In this document: piece by piece, positions 25,801-36,971 of the stretch
Layout of the letters: each line of letters starts with the position of its first letter
How positions within the stretch are numbered: the first letter of the stretch is position 1
Assembly (NCBI GenBank): GCA_022605955.1
Contig: JAKCOZ010000312.1
Coordinates: forward strand, 186,001-250,000
DNA from: Rallus limicola
Taxonomy: Eukaryota > Chordata > Aves > Gruiformes > Rallidae
Reading direction: 5' to 3'
Length of the DNA stretch: 64,000 nucleotides
Notes under the pieces: generated by a model
Told to the model about the DNA's origin: nothing
Databases searched by the model: none
Seen by the model: the letters and a program-made list of their open reading frames with translations, nothing else
Position numbers and translations under genes: made by a program

Positions 25801-27832
25801 CTCGGCCCTAGCAGACTGCAGTTCAAAACATGCTAAACGTCCAGCAATAACTCCCAAAGTAAAGAAGCTAGGCATGAAAGGAACAGCTTGTCTGAAACCT
25901 CCTAACAGGACACACAAGCAGACCCTGTCACTTTGGCTCTCAGCCTTTTCCTTTGCCTGGAAAGAGGGAACATGCCTGGAAGCTCCTACGGTGCTTTTCT
26001 CGGCCCTAGCAGACTGCAGTTCAAAACTTGCTAAACGTCCAGCAATAACTCCCAAAGTAAAGAAGCTAGGACTGAAAGGCATAGCTTGTCTGAAACCTCC
26101 TAACAGGACACACAAGCAGACCCTGTCACTTTGGCTCTCAGCCTTTTCCTTTGTCTGGAAAGAGGGAACATGCCTGGAACCTCCTACGGTGCTTTTCTCG
26201 GCCCTAGCAGACTGCAGTTCAAAACATGCTAAACGTCCAGCAATAACTCCCAAAGTAAAGAAGCTAGGACTGAAAGGCATAGCTTGTCTGAAACCTCCTA
26301 ACAGGACACACAAGCAGACCCTGTCACTTTGGCTCTCAGCCTTTTCCTTTGCTTGGAAAGAGGGAACATGCCTGGAACCTCCTACGGTGCTTTTCTCGGC
26401 CCTAGCAGACTGCAGTTCAAAACATGCTAAACGTCCAGCAATAACTCCTAAAGTAAAGAAGCTAGGCATGAAAGGCATAGCTTGTCTGAAACCTCCTAAC
26501 AGGACACACAAGCAGACCCTGTCACTTTGGCTCTCAGCCTTTTCCTTTGCCTGGAAAGAGGGAACATGCCTGGAAGCTCCTACGGTGCTTTTCTCGGCCC
26601 TAGCGGACTGCAGTTCAAAACATGCTAAACGTCCAGCAATAACTCCCAAAGTAAAGAATCTAGGCATGAAAGGCATAGCTTGTCTGAAACCTCCTAACAG
26701 GACACACAAGCAGACCCTGTCACTTTGGCTCTCAGCCTTTTCCTTTGCCTGGAAAGAGGGAACATGCCTGGAAGCTCCTACGGTGCTTTTCTCGGCCCTA
26801 GCAGACTGCAGTTCAAAACATGCTAAACGTCCAGCAATAACTCCCAAAGTAAAGAAGCTAGGCATGAAAGGCATAGCTTGTCTGAAACCTCCTAACAGGA
26901 CACACAAGCAGACCCTGTCACTTTGGCTCTCAGCCTTTTCCTTTGCCTGGAAAGAGGGAACATGCCTGGAACCTCCTACGGTGCTTTTCTCGGCCCTAGC
27001 AGACTGCAGTTCAAAACATGCTAAACGTCCAGCAATAACTCCCAAAGTAAAGAAGCTAGGCATGAAAGGCATAGCTTGTCTGAAACCTCCTAACAGGACA
27101 CACAAGCAGACCCTGTCACTTTGGCTCTCAGCCTTTTCCTTTGCCTGGAAAGAAGGAACATACCTGCTACCTCCTACAGTGCTTTTCTCGGCCCTAGCAG
27201 ACTGCAGTTCAAAACACGCTAAACGTCCAGCAATAACTCCCAAAGTAAAGAAGCTAGGCATGAAAGGCATAGCTTGTCTGAAACCTCCTAACAGGACACA
27301 CAAGCAGACCCTGTCACTTTGGCTCTCAGCCTTTTCCTTTGCCTGGAAAGAAGGAACATACCTGCTACCTCCTACAGTGCTTTTCTCGGCCCTAGCAGAC
27401 TGCAGTTCAAAACATGCTAAACGTCCAGCAATAACTCCCAAAGTAAAGAAGCTAGGACTGAAAGGCATAGCTTGTCTGAAACCTCCTAACAGGACACACA
27501 AGCAGACCCTGTCACTTTGGCTCTCAGCCTTTTCCTTTGCCTGGAAAGAGGGAACATGCCTGGAACCTCCTACGGTGCTTTTCTCGGCCCTAGCAGACTG
27601 CAGTTCAAAACATGCTAAACGTCCAGCAATAACTCCCAAAGTAAAGAAGCTAGGCATGAAAGGCATAGCTTGTCTGAAACCTCCTAACAGGACACACAAG
27701 CAGACCCTGTCACTTTGGCTCTCAGCCTTTTCCTTTGCCTGGAAAGAGGGAACATGCCTGGAACCTCCTACGGTGCTTTTCTCGGCCCTAGCAGACTGCA
27801 GTTCAAAACATGCTAAACGTCCAGCAATAACT

Positions 27833-27961
27833 CCCCAAGTAAAGAAGCTATGACTGAAAGGCATAGCTTGTCTGAAACCTTATAGCAGGACACACAAGCA
27901 GACCCTGTCACTTTGGCTCTCAGCCTTTTCCTTTGCCTGGAAAGAAGGAACATGCCTGGAA
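27833..27961 (+). repeat. Marker monomer junction 4
   Basis: Counterpart of junction 2 in the second 8.7-kb copy, 26 monomers (5,148 bp) after junction 3. Confidence 0.9.
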
Positions 27962-28170
27962 CCTCCTACGGTGCTTTTCTCGGCCCTAGCAGACTGCAGT
28001 TCAAAACATGCTAAACGTCCAGCAATAACTCCCAAAGTAAAGAAGCTAGGCATGAAAGGCATAGCTTGTCTGAAACCTCCTAACAGGACACACAAGCAGA
28101 CCCTGTCACTTTGGCTCTCAGCCTTTTCCTTTGCCTGGAAAGAGGGAACATGCCTGGAAGCTCCTACGGT

Positions 28171-28962
28171 GCTTTTCTCGGCCCTAGCAGACTGCAGTTC
28201 AAAACATGCTAAACGTCCAGCAATAACTCCCAAAGTAAAGAAGCTAGGACTGAAAGGCATAGCTTGTCTGAAACCTCCTAACAGGACACACAAGCAGACC
28301 CTGTCACTTTGGCTCTCAGCCTTTTCCTTTGCCTGGAAAGAGGGAACATGCCTGGAATCTCCTACGGTGCTTTTCTCGGCCCTAGCAGACTGCAGTTCAA
28401 AACATGCTAAACGTCCAGCAATAACTCCCAAAGTAAAGAAGCTAGGACTGAACGGCATAGCTTGTCTGAAACCTCCTAACAGGACACACAAGCAGACCCT
28501 GTCACTTTGGCTCTCAGTCTTTTCCTTTGCCTGGAAAGAAGGAACATGCCTGGAAGCTCCTACGGTGCTTTTCTCGGCCCTAGCAGACTGCAGTTCAAAA
28601 CATGCTAAACGTCCAGCAATAACTCCCAAAGTAAAGAAGCTAGGACTGAAAGGCATAGCTTGTCTGAAACCTCCTAACAGGACACACAAGCAGACCCTGT
28701 CACTTTGGCTCTCAGCCTTTTCCTTTGCCTGGAAAGAGGGAACATGCCTGGAATCTCCTACGGTGCTTTTCTCGGCCCTAGCAGACTGCAGTTCAAAACA
28801 TGCTAAACGTCCAGCAATAACTCCCAAAGTAAAGAAGCTAGGACTGAACGGCATAGCTTGTCTGAAACCTCCTAACAGGACACACAAGCAGACCCTGTCA
28901 CTTTGGCTCTCAGTCTTTTCCTTTGCCTGGAAAGAGGGAACATACCTGCTACCTCCTACAGT
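28171..28962 (+). repeat. Two-monomer (396-bp) tandem duplication, second instance
   Basis: Counterpart, 8,712 bp downstream, of the duplicated dimer at 19459-20250 (28171-28566 and 28567-28962). Its presence in both 8.7-kb copies shows that the 396-bp duplication came before the 8.7-kb duplication. It lacks the GCATACTGC change, which therefore arose after the larger event, or is an error. Confidence 0.85.
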
Positions 28963-31396
28963 GCTTTTCTCGGCCCTAGCAGACTGCAGTTCAAAACATG
29001 CTAAACGTCCAGCAATAACTCCCAAAGTAAAGAAGCTAGGCATGAAAGGCATAGCTTGTCTGAAACCTTATAAAAGGACACACAAGCAGACCCTGTCACT
29101 TTGGCTCTCAGCCTTTTCCTTTGCCTGGAAAGAGGGAACATGCCTGGAAGCTCCTACGGTGCTTTTCTCGGCCCTAGCAGACTGCAGTTCAAAACATGCT
29201 AAACGTCCAGCAATAACTCCCAAAGTAAAGAAGCTAGGCATGAAAGGCATAGCTTGTCTGAAACCTCCTAACAGGACACACAAGCAGACCCTGTCACTTT
29301 GGCTCTCAGCCTTTTCCTTTGCCTGGAAAGAAGGAACATACCTGCTACCTCCTACAGTGCTTTTCTCGGCCCTAGCAGACTGCAGTTCAAAACATGCTAA
29401 ACGTCCAGCAATAACTCCCAAAGTAAAGAAGCTAGGCATGAAAGGAACAGCTTGTCTGAAACCTCCTAACAGGACACACAAGCAGACCCTGTCACTTTGG
29501 CTCTCAGCCTTTTCCTTTGCATGGAAAGAGGGAACATGCCTGGAAGCTCCTACGGTGCTTTTCTCGGCCCTAGCAGACTGCAGTTCAAAACTTGCTAAAC
29601 GTCCAGCAATAACTCCCAAAGTAAAGAAGCTAGGACTGAAAGGCATAGCTTGTCTGAAACCTCCTAACAGGACACACAAGCAGACCCTGTCACTTTGGCT
29701 CTCAGCCTTTTCCTTTGTCTGGAAAGAGGGAACATGCCTGGAACCTCCTACGGTGCTTTTCTCGGCCCTAGCAGACTGCAGTTCAAAACATGCTAAACGT
29801 CCAGCAATAACTCCCAAAGTAAAGAAGCTAGGACTGAAAGGCATAGCTTGTCTGAAACCTCCTAACAGGACACACAAGCAGACCCTGTCACTTTGGCTCT
29901 CAGCCTTTTCCTTTGCTTGGAAAGAGGGAACATGCCTGGAACCTCCTACGGTGCTTTTCTCGGCCCTAGCAGACTGCAGTTCAAAACATGCTAAACGTCC
30001 AGCAATAACTCCTAAAGTAAAGAAGCTAGGCATGAAAGGCATAGCTTGTCTGAAACCTCCTAACAGGACACACAAGCAGACCCTGTCACTTTGGCTCTCA
30101 GCCTTTTCCTTTGCCTGGAAAGAGGGAACATGCCTGGAAGCTCCTACGGTGCTTTTCTCGGCCCTAGCGGACTGCAGTTCAAAACATGCTAAACGTCCAG
30201 CAATAACTCCCAAAGTAAAGAATCTAGGCATGAAAGGCATAGCTTGTCTGAAACCTCCTAACAGGACACACAAGCAGACCCTGTCACTTTGGCTCTCAGC
30301 CTTTTCCTTTGCCTGGAAAGAGGGAACATGCCTGGAAGCTCCTACGGTGCTTTTCTCGGCCCTAGCAGACTGCAGTTCAAAACATGCTAAACGTCCAGCA
30401 ATAACTCCCAAAGTAAAGAAGCTAGGCATGAAAGGCATAGCTTGTCTGAAACCTCCTAACAGGACACACAAGCAGACCCTGTCACTTTGGCTCTCAGCCT
30501 TTTCCTTTGCCTGGAAAGAGGGAACATGCCTGGAACCTCCTACGGTGCTTTTCTCGGCCCTAGCAGACTGCAGTTCAAAACATGCTAAACGTCCAGCAAT
30601 AACTCCCAAAGTAAAGAAGCTAGGCATGAAAGGCATAGCTTGTCTGAAACCTCCTAACAGGACACACAAGCAGACCCTGTCACTTTGGCTCTCAGCCTTT
30701 TCCTTTGCCTGGAAAGAAGGAACATACCTGCTACCTCCTACAGTGCTTTTCTCGGCCCTAGCAGACTGCAGTTCAAAACATGCTAAACGTCCAGCAATAA
30801 CTCCCAAAGTAAAGAAGCTAGGCATGAAAGGCATAGCTTGTCTGAAACCTCCTAACAGGACACACAAGCAGACCCTGTCACTTTGGCTCTCAGCCTTTTC
30901 CTTTGCCTGGAAAGAAGGAACATACCTGCTACCTCCTACAGTGCTTTTCTCGGCCCTAGCAGACTGCAGTTCAAAACATGCTAAACGTCCAGCAATAACT
31001 CCCAAAGTAAAGAAGCTAGGACTGAAAGGCATAGCTTGTCTGAAACCTCCTAACAGGACACACAAGCAGACCCTGTCACTTTGGCTCTCAGCCTTTTCCT
31101 TTGCCTGGAAAGAGGGAACATGCCTGGAACCTCCTACGGTGCTTTTCTCGGCCCTAGCAGACTGCAGTTCAAAACATGCTAAACGTCCAGCAATAACTCC
31201 CAAAGTAAAGAAGCTAGGACTGAAAGGCATAGCTTGTCTGAAACCTCCTAACAGGACACACAAGCAGACCCTGTCACTTTGGCTCTCAGCCTTTTCCTTT
31301 GCCTGGAAAGAGGGAACATGCCTGGAACCTCCTACGGTGCTTTTCTCGGCCCTAGCAGACTGCAGTTCAAAACATGCTAAACGTCCAGCAATAACT

Positions 31397-31525
31397 CCCC
31401 AAGTAAAGAAGCTATGACTGAAAGGCATAGCTTGTCTGAAACCTTATAGCAGGACACACAAGCAGACCCTGTCACTTTGGCTCTCAGCCTTTTCCTTTGC
31501 CTGGAAAGAAGGAACATGCCTGGAA
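31397..31525 (+). repeat. Marker monomer junction 5
   Basis: Counterpart of junction 3 in the second 8.7-kb copy, 18 monomers after junction 4. Downstream it leads into block C rather than into a further copy of the 26-monomer block. Confidence 0.9.
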
Positions 31526-34399
31526 CCTCCTACGGTGCTTTTCTCGGCCCTAGCAGACTGCAGTTCAAAACATGCTAAACGTCCAGCAATAACTCCCAAA
31601 GTAAAGAAGCTAGGCATGAAAGGCATAGCTTGTCTGAAACCTCCTAACAGGACACACAAGCAGACCCTGTCACTTTGGCTCTCAGCCTTTTCCTTTGCCT
31701 GGAAAGAGGGAACATGCCTGGAAGCTCCTACGGTGCTTTTCTCGGCCCTAGCAGACTGCAGTTCAAAACATGCTAAACGTCCAGCAATAACTCCCAAAGT
31801 AAAGAAGCTAGGACTGAAAGGCATAGCTTGTCTGAAACCTCCTAACAGGACACACAAGCAGACCCTGTCACTTTGGCTCTCAGCCTTTTCCTTTGCCTGG
31901 AAAGAGGGAACATGCCTGGAATCTCCTACGGTGCTTTTCTCGGCCCTAGCAGACTGCAGTTCAAAACATGCTAAACGTCCAGCAATAACTCCCAAAGTAA
32001 AGAAGCTAGGACTGAACGGCATAGCTTGTCTGAAACCTCCTAACAGGACACACAAGCAGACCCTGTCACTTTGGCTCTCAGTCTTTTCCTTTGCCTGGAA
32101 AGAAGGAACATACCTGCTACCTCCTACAGTGCTTTTCTCGGCCCTAGCAGACTGCAGTTCAAAACATGCTAAACGTCCAGCAATAACTCCCAAAGTAAAG
32201 AAGCTAGGCATGAAAGGCATAGCTTGTCTGAAACCTTATAAAAGGACACACAAGCAGACCCTGTCACTTTGGCTCTCAGCCTTTTCCTTTGCCTGGAAAG
32301 AGGGAACATGCCTGGAAGCTCCTACGGTGCTTTTCTCGGCCCTAGCAGACTGCAGTTCAAAACATGCTAAACGTCCAGCAATAACTCCCAAAGTAAAGAA
32401 GCTAGGACTGAACGGCATAGCTTGTCTGAAACCTCCTAACAGGACACACAAGCAGACCCTGTCACTTTGGCTCTCAGCCTTTTCCTTTGCCTGGAAAGAA
32501 GGAACATACCTGCTACCTCCTACAGTGCTTTTCTCGGCCCTAGCAGACTGCAGTTCAAAACATGCTAAACGTCCAGCAATAACTCCCAAAGTAAAGAAGC
32601 TAGGACTGAAAGGCATAGCTTGTCTGAAACCTCCTAACAGGACACACAAGCAGACCCTGTCACTTTGGCTCTCAGCCTTTTCCTTTGCCTGGAAAGAGGG
32701 AACATGCCTGGAACCTCCTACGGTGCTTTTCTCGGCCCTAGCAGACTGCAGTTCAAAACATGCTAAACGTCCAGCAATAACTCCCAAAGTAAAGAAGCTA
32801 GGCATGAAAGGCATAGCTTGTCTGAAACCTCCTAACAGGACACACAAGCAGACCCTGTCACTTTGGCTCTCAGCCTTTTCCTTTGCCTGGAAAGAAGGAA
32901 CATACCTGCTACCTCCTACAGTGCTTTTCTCGGCCCTAGCAGACTGCAGTTCAAAACACGCTAAACGTCCAGCAATAACTCCCAAAGTAAAGAAGCTAGG
33001 CATGAAAGGCATAGCTTGTCTGAAACCTCCTAACAGGACACACAAGCAGACCCTGTCACTTTGGCTCTCAGCCTTTTCCTTTGCCTGGAAAGAAGGAACA
33101 TACCTGCTACCTCCTACAGTGCTTTTCTCGGCCCTAGCAGACTGCAGTTCAAAACATGCTAAACGTCCAGCAATAACTCCCAAAGTAAAGAAGCTAGGCA
33201 TGAAAGGCATAGCTTGTCTGAAACCTTATAACAGGACACACAAGCAGACCCTGTCACTTTGGCTCTCAGCCTTTTCCTTTGCCTGGAAAGAGGGAACATA
33301 CCTGCTACCTCCTACAGTGCTTTTCTCGGCCCTAGCAGACTGCAGTTCAAAACATGCTAAACGTCCAGCAATAACTCCCAAAGTAAAGAAGCTAGGCATG
33401 AAAGGCACAGCTTGTCTGAAACCTCCTAACAGGACACACAAGCAGACCCTGTCACTTTGGCTCTCAGCCTTTTCCTTTGCCTGGAAAGAGGGAACATGCC
33501 TGGAAGCTCCTACGGTGCTTTTCTCGGCCCTAGCAGACTGCAGTTCAAAACATGCTAAACGTCCAGCAATAACTCCCAAAGTAAAGAAGCTAGGACTGAA
33601 AGGCATAGCTTGTCTGAAACCTCCTAACAGGACACACAAGCTGACCCTGTCACTTTGGCTCTCAGCCTTTTCCTTTGCCTGGAAAGAGGGAACATGCCTG
33701 GAACCTCCTACGGTGCTTTTCTCGGCCCTAGCAGACTGCAGTTCAAAACTTGCTAAACGTCCAGCAATAACTCCCAAAGTAAAGAAGCTAGGACTGAAAG
33801 GCATAGCTTGTCTGAAACCTCCTAACAGGACACACAAGCAGACCCTGTCACTTTGGCTCTCAGCCTTTTCCTTTGCCTGGAAAGAGGGAACATGCCTGGA
33901 AGCTCCTACCGTGCTTTTCTCGGCCCTAGCAGACTGCAGTTCAAAACATGCTAAACGTCCAGCAATAACTCCCAAAGTAAAGAAGCTAGGCATGAAAGGC
34001 ATAGCTTGTCTGAAACCTCCTAACAGAACACACAAGCAGACCCTGTCACTTTGGCTCTCAGCCTTTTCCTTTGCCTGGAAAGAAGGAACATACCTGCTAC
34101 CTCCTATGGTGCTTTTCTCGGCCCTAGCAGACTGCAGTTCAAAACATGCTAAACGTCCAGCAATAACTCCCAAAGTAAAGAAGCTAGGACTGAAAGGCAT
34201 AGCTTGTCTGAAACCTCCTAACAGGACACACAAGCAGACCCTGTCACTTTGGCTCTCAGCCTTTTCCTTTGCCTGGAAAGAGGGAACATGCCTGGAACCT
34301 CCTACGGTGCTTTTCTCGGCCCTAGCAGACTGCAGTTCAAAACATGCTAAACGTCCAGCAATAACTCCCAAAGTAAAGAAGCTAGGCATGAAAGGCATA
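31397..34399 (+). repeat. Block C: shortened, chimeric relative of blocks A and B
   Basis: Starts like the 18-monomer blocks (AGCAGG marker and the TGGAATCTCC linker). It then follows the A/B order through CTTATAAAAGG (32236), GGCACAGC (33401), GCTGACCC (near 33652) and CCTATGGTGC (near 34106). The GGCACAGC variant is 140 monomers from its block A counterpart, whereas the block-opening markers are 141 apart, so C lacks one monomer between 32236 and about 33200. It ends abruptly at the 91-bp partial unit. Confidence 0.8.
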
Positions 34400-34490
34400 G
34401 CTTTTCTCGGCCCTAGCAGACTGCAGTTCAAAACATGCTAAACGTCCAGCAATAACTCCCAAAGTAAAGAAGCTAGGCATGAAAGGCATA
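34309..34490 (+). repeat. 91-bp partial-monomer tandem duplication (phase break)
   Basis: The first 91 bp of a monomer, from GCTTTTCTCGG to AAAGGCATA, occur twice consecutively and identically (34309-34399 and 34400-34490). The usual 107-bp second part is missing between them. The join is in GCTT, which is shared by the two breakpoint contexts (GCATAGCTTGTCTG and CGGTGCTTTTCTCGG). All downstream monomers are shifted by 91 bp. It is equally describable as a 107-bp deletion. It separates block C from the 12-mer region, so it is also a junction between different higher-order contexts. Confidence 0.95.
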
Positions 34491-34595
34491 GCTTGTCTGA
34501 AACCTTCTAACAGGACACACAAGCAGACCCTGTCACTTTGGCTCTCAGCCTTTTCCTTTGCCTGGAAAGAAGGAACATACCTGCTACCTCCTACA

Positions 34596-36971
34596 GTGCT
34601 TTTCTCGGCCCTAGCAGACTGCAGTTCAAAACATGCTAAACGTCCAGCAATAACTCCCAAAGTAAAGAAGCTAGGCATGAAAGGCATAGCTTGTCTGAAA
34701 CCTCCTAACAGGACACACAAGCAGACCCTGTCACTTTGGCTCTCAGCCTTTTCCTTTGCCTGGAAAGAGGGAACATGCCTGGAACCTCCTACGGTGCTTT
34801 TCTCGGCCCTAGCAGACTGCAGTTCAAAACATGCTAAACGTCCAGCAATAACTCCCAAAGTAAAGAAGCTAGGACTGAAAGGCATAGCTTGTCTGAAACC
34901 TCCTAACAGGACACACAAGCAGACCCTGTCACTTTGGCTCTCAGCCTTTTCCTTTGCCTGGAAAGAAGGAACATACCTGCTACCTCCTACAGTGCTTTTC
35001 TCAGCCCTAGCAGACTGCAGTTCAAAACATGCTAAACGTCCAGCAATAACTCCCAAAGTAAAGAAGCTAGGACTGAAAGGCATAGCTTGTCTGAAACCTC
35101 CTAACAGGACACACAAGCAGACCCTGTCACTTTGGCTCTCAGCCTTTTCCTTTGCCTGGAAAGAGGGAACATGCCTGGAAGCTCCTACGGTGCTTTTCTC
35201 GGCCCTAGCAGACTGCAGTTCAAAACATGCTAAACGTCCAGCAATAACTCCCAAAGTAAAGAAGCTAGGCATGAAAGGCATAGCTTGTCTGAAACCTCCT
35301 AACAGGACACACAAGCAGACCCTGTCACTTTGGCTCTCAGCCTTTTCCTTTGCCTGGAAAGAAGGAACATACCTGCTACCTCCTACAGTGCTTTTCTCGG
35401 CCCTAGCAGACTGCAGTTCAAAACATGCTAAACGTCCAGCAATAACTCCCAAAGTAAAGAAGCTAGGCATGAAAGGCATAGCTTGTCTGAAACCTCCTAA
35501 CAGGACACACAAGCAGACCCTGTCACTTTGGCTCTCAGCCTTTTCCTTTGCCTGGAAAGAGGGAACATGCCTGGAAGCTCCTACGGTGCTTTTCTCGGCC
35601 CTAGCTTACTGCAGTTCAAAACTTGCTAAACGTCCAGCAATAACTCCCAAAGTAAAGAAGCTAGGCATGAAAGGCATAGCTTGTCTGAAACCTCCTAACA
35701 GGACACACAAGCAGACCCTGTCACTTTGGCTCTCAGCCTTTTCCTTTGTCTGGAAAGAGGGAACATGCCTGGAACCTCCTACGGTGCTTTTCTCGGCCCT
35801 AGCAGACTGCAGTTCAAAACATGCTAAACGTCCAGCAATAACTCCCAAAGTAAAGAAGCTAGGCATGAAAGGCATAGCTTGTCTGAAACCTCCTAACAGG
35901 ACACACAAGCAGACCCTGTCACTTTGGCTCTCAGCCTTTTCCTTTGCCTGGAAAGAGGGAACATGCCTGGAAGCTCCTACGGTGCTTTTCTCGGCCCTAG
36001 CAGACTGCAGTTCAAAACATGCTAAACGTCCAGCAATAACTCCCAAAGTAAAGAAGCTAGGCATGAAAGGCATAGCTTGTCTGAAACCTCCTAACAGGAC
36101 ACACAAGCAGACCCTGTCACTTTGGCTCTCAGCCTTTTCCTTTGCCTGGAAAGAGGGAACATGCCTGGAAGCTCCTACGGTGCTTTTCTCGGCCCTAGCA
36201 GACTGCAGTTCAAAACATGCTAAACGTCCAGCAATAACTCCCAAAGTAAAGAAGCTAGGACTGAAAGGCATAGCTTGTCTGAAACCTCCTAACAGGACAC
36301 ACAAGCAGACCCTGTCACTTTGGCTCTCAGCCTTTTCCTTTGCCTGGAAAGAGGGAACATGCCTGGAACCTCCTACGGTGCTTTTCTCGGCCCTAGCAGA
36401 CTGCAGTTCAAAACATGCTAAACGTCCAGCAATAACTCCCAAAGTAAAGAAGCTAGGCATGAAAGGCATAGCTTGTCTGAAACCTCCTAACAGGACACAC
36501 AAGCAGACCCTGTCACTTTGGCTCTCAGCCTTTTCCTTTGCCTGGAAAGAAGGAACATACCTGCTACCTCCTACAGTGCTTTTCTCGGCCCTAGCAGACT
36601 GCAGTTCAAAACACGCTAAACGTCCAGCAATAACTCCCAAAGTAAAGAAGCTAGGCATGAAAGGCATAGCTTGTCTGAAACCTCCTAACAGGACACACAA
36701 GCAGACCCTGTCACTTTGGCTCTCAGCCTTTTCCTTTGCCTGGAAAGAAGGAACATACCTGCTACCTCCTACAGTGCTTTTCTCGGCCCTAGCAGACTGC
36801 AGTTCAAAACATGCTAAACGTCCAGCAATAACTCCCAAAGTAAAGAAGCTAGGCATGAAAGGCATAGCTTGTCTGAAACCTTATAACAGGACACACAAGC
36901 AGACCCTGTCACTTTGGCTCTCAGCCTTTTCCTTTGCCTGGAAAGAGGGAACATGCCTGGAACCTCCTACG
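34596..36971 (+). repeat. Tandem 12-monomer unit, copy 1
   Basis: First copy of a 2,376-bp unit. Paired rare variants are CTCAGCCC (35003 and 37379), TAGCTTACTGC (35606 and 37982) and CTTATAACAGG (36881 and 39257). The one difference noticed between copies is CTACAGTGC near 35389 against CTACGGTGC near 37765. Confidence 0.85.

Larger units (their letters stand above)
23103..31707 (+). repeat. 8.7-kb higher-order unit, copy 2
   Basis: Second copy of the 44-monomer unit, lying directly after the first with 107 bp (22996-23102) of non-matching register between the matched spans. It repeats the same rare variants, including GGATTGAAAGG (near 24091), CCTAACTGGAC (near 25709), GCGGACTGC (near 26606) and GAATCTAGG (near 26657). 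Near-identity over 8.6 kb, while neighbouring monomers differ at several percent of sites, implies a very recent duplication or an assembly duplication. Confidence 0.9.

Noticed and set aside
34400..34490. Transposable element insertion or target-site duplication at the phase break
   Set aside because: The 91 bp are purely monomer sequence, with no foreign bases and no terminal repeats.
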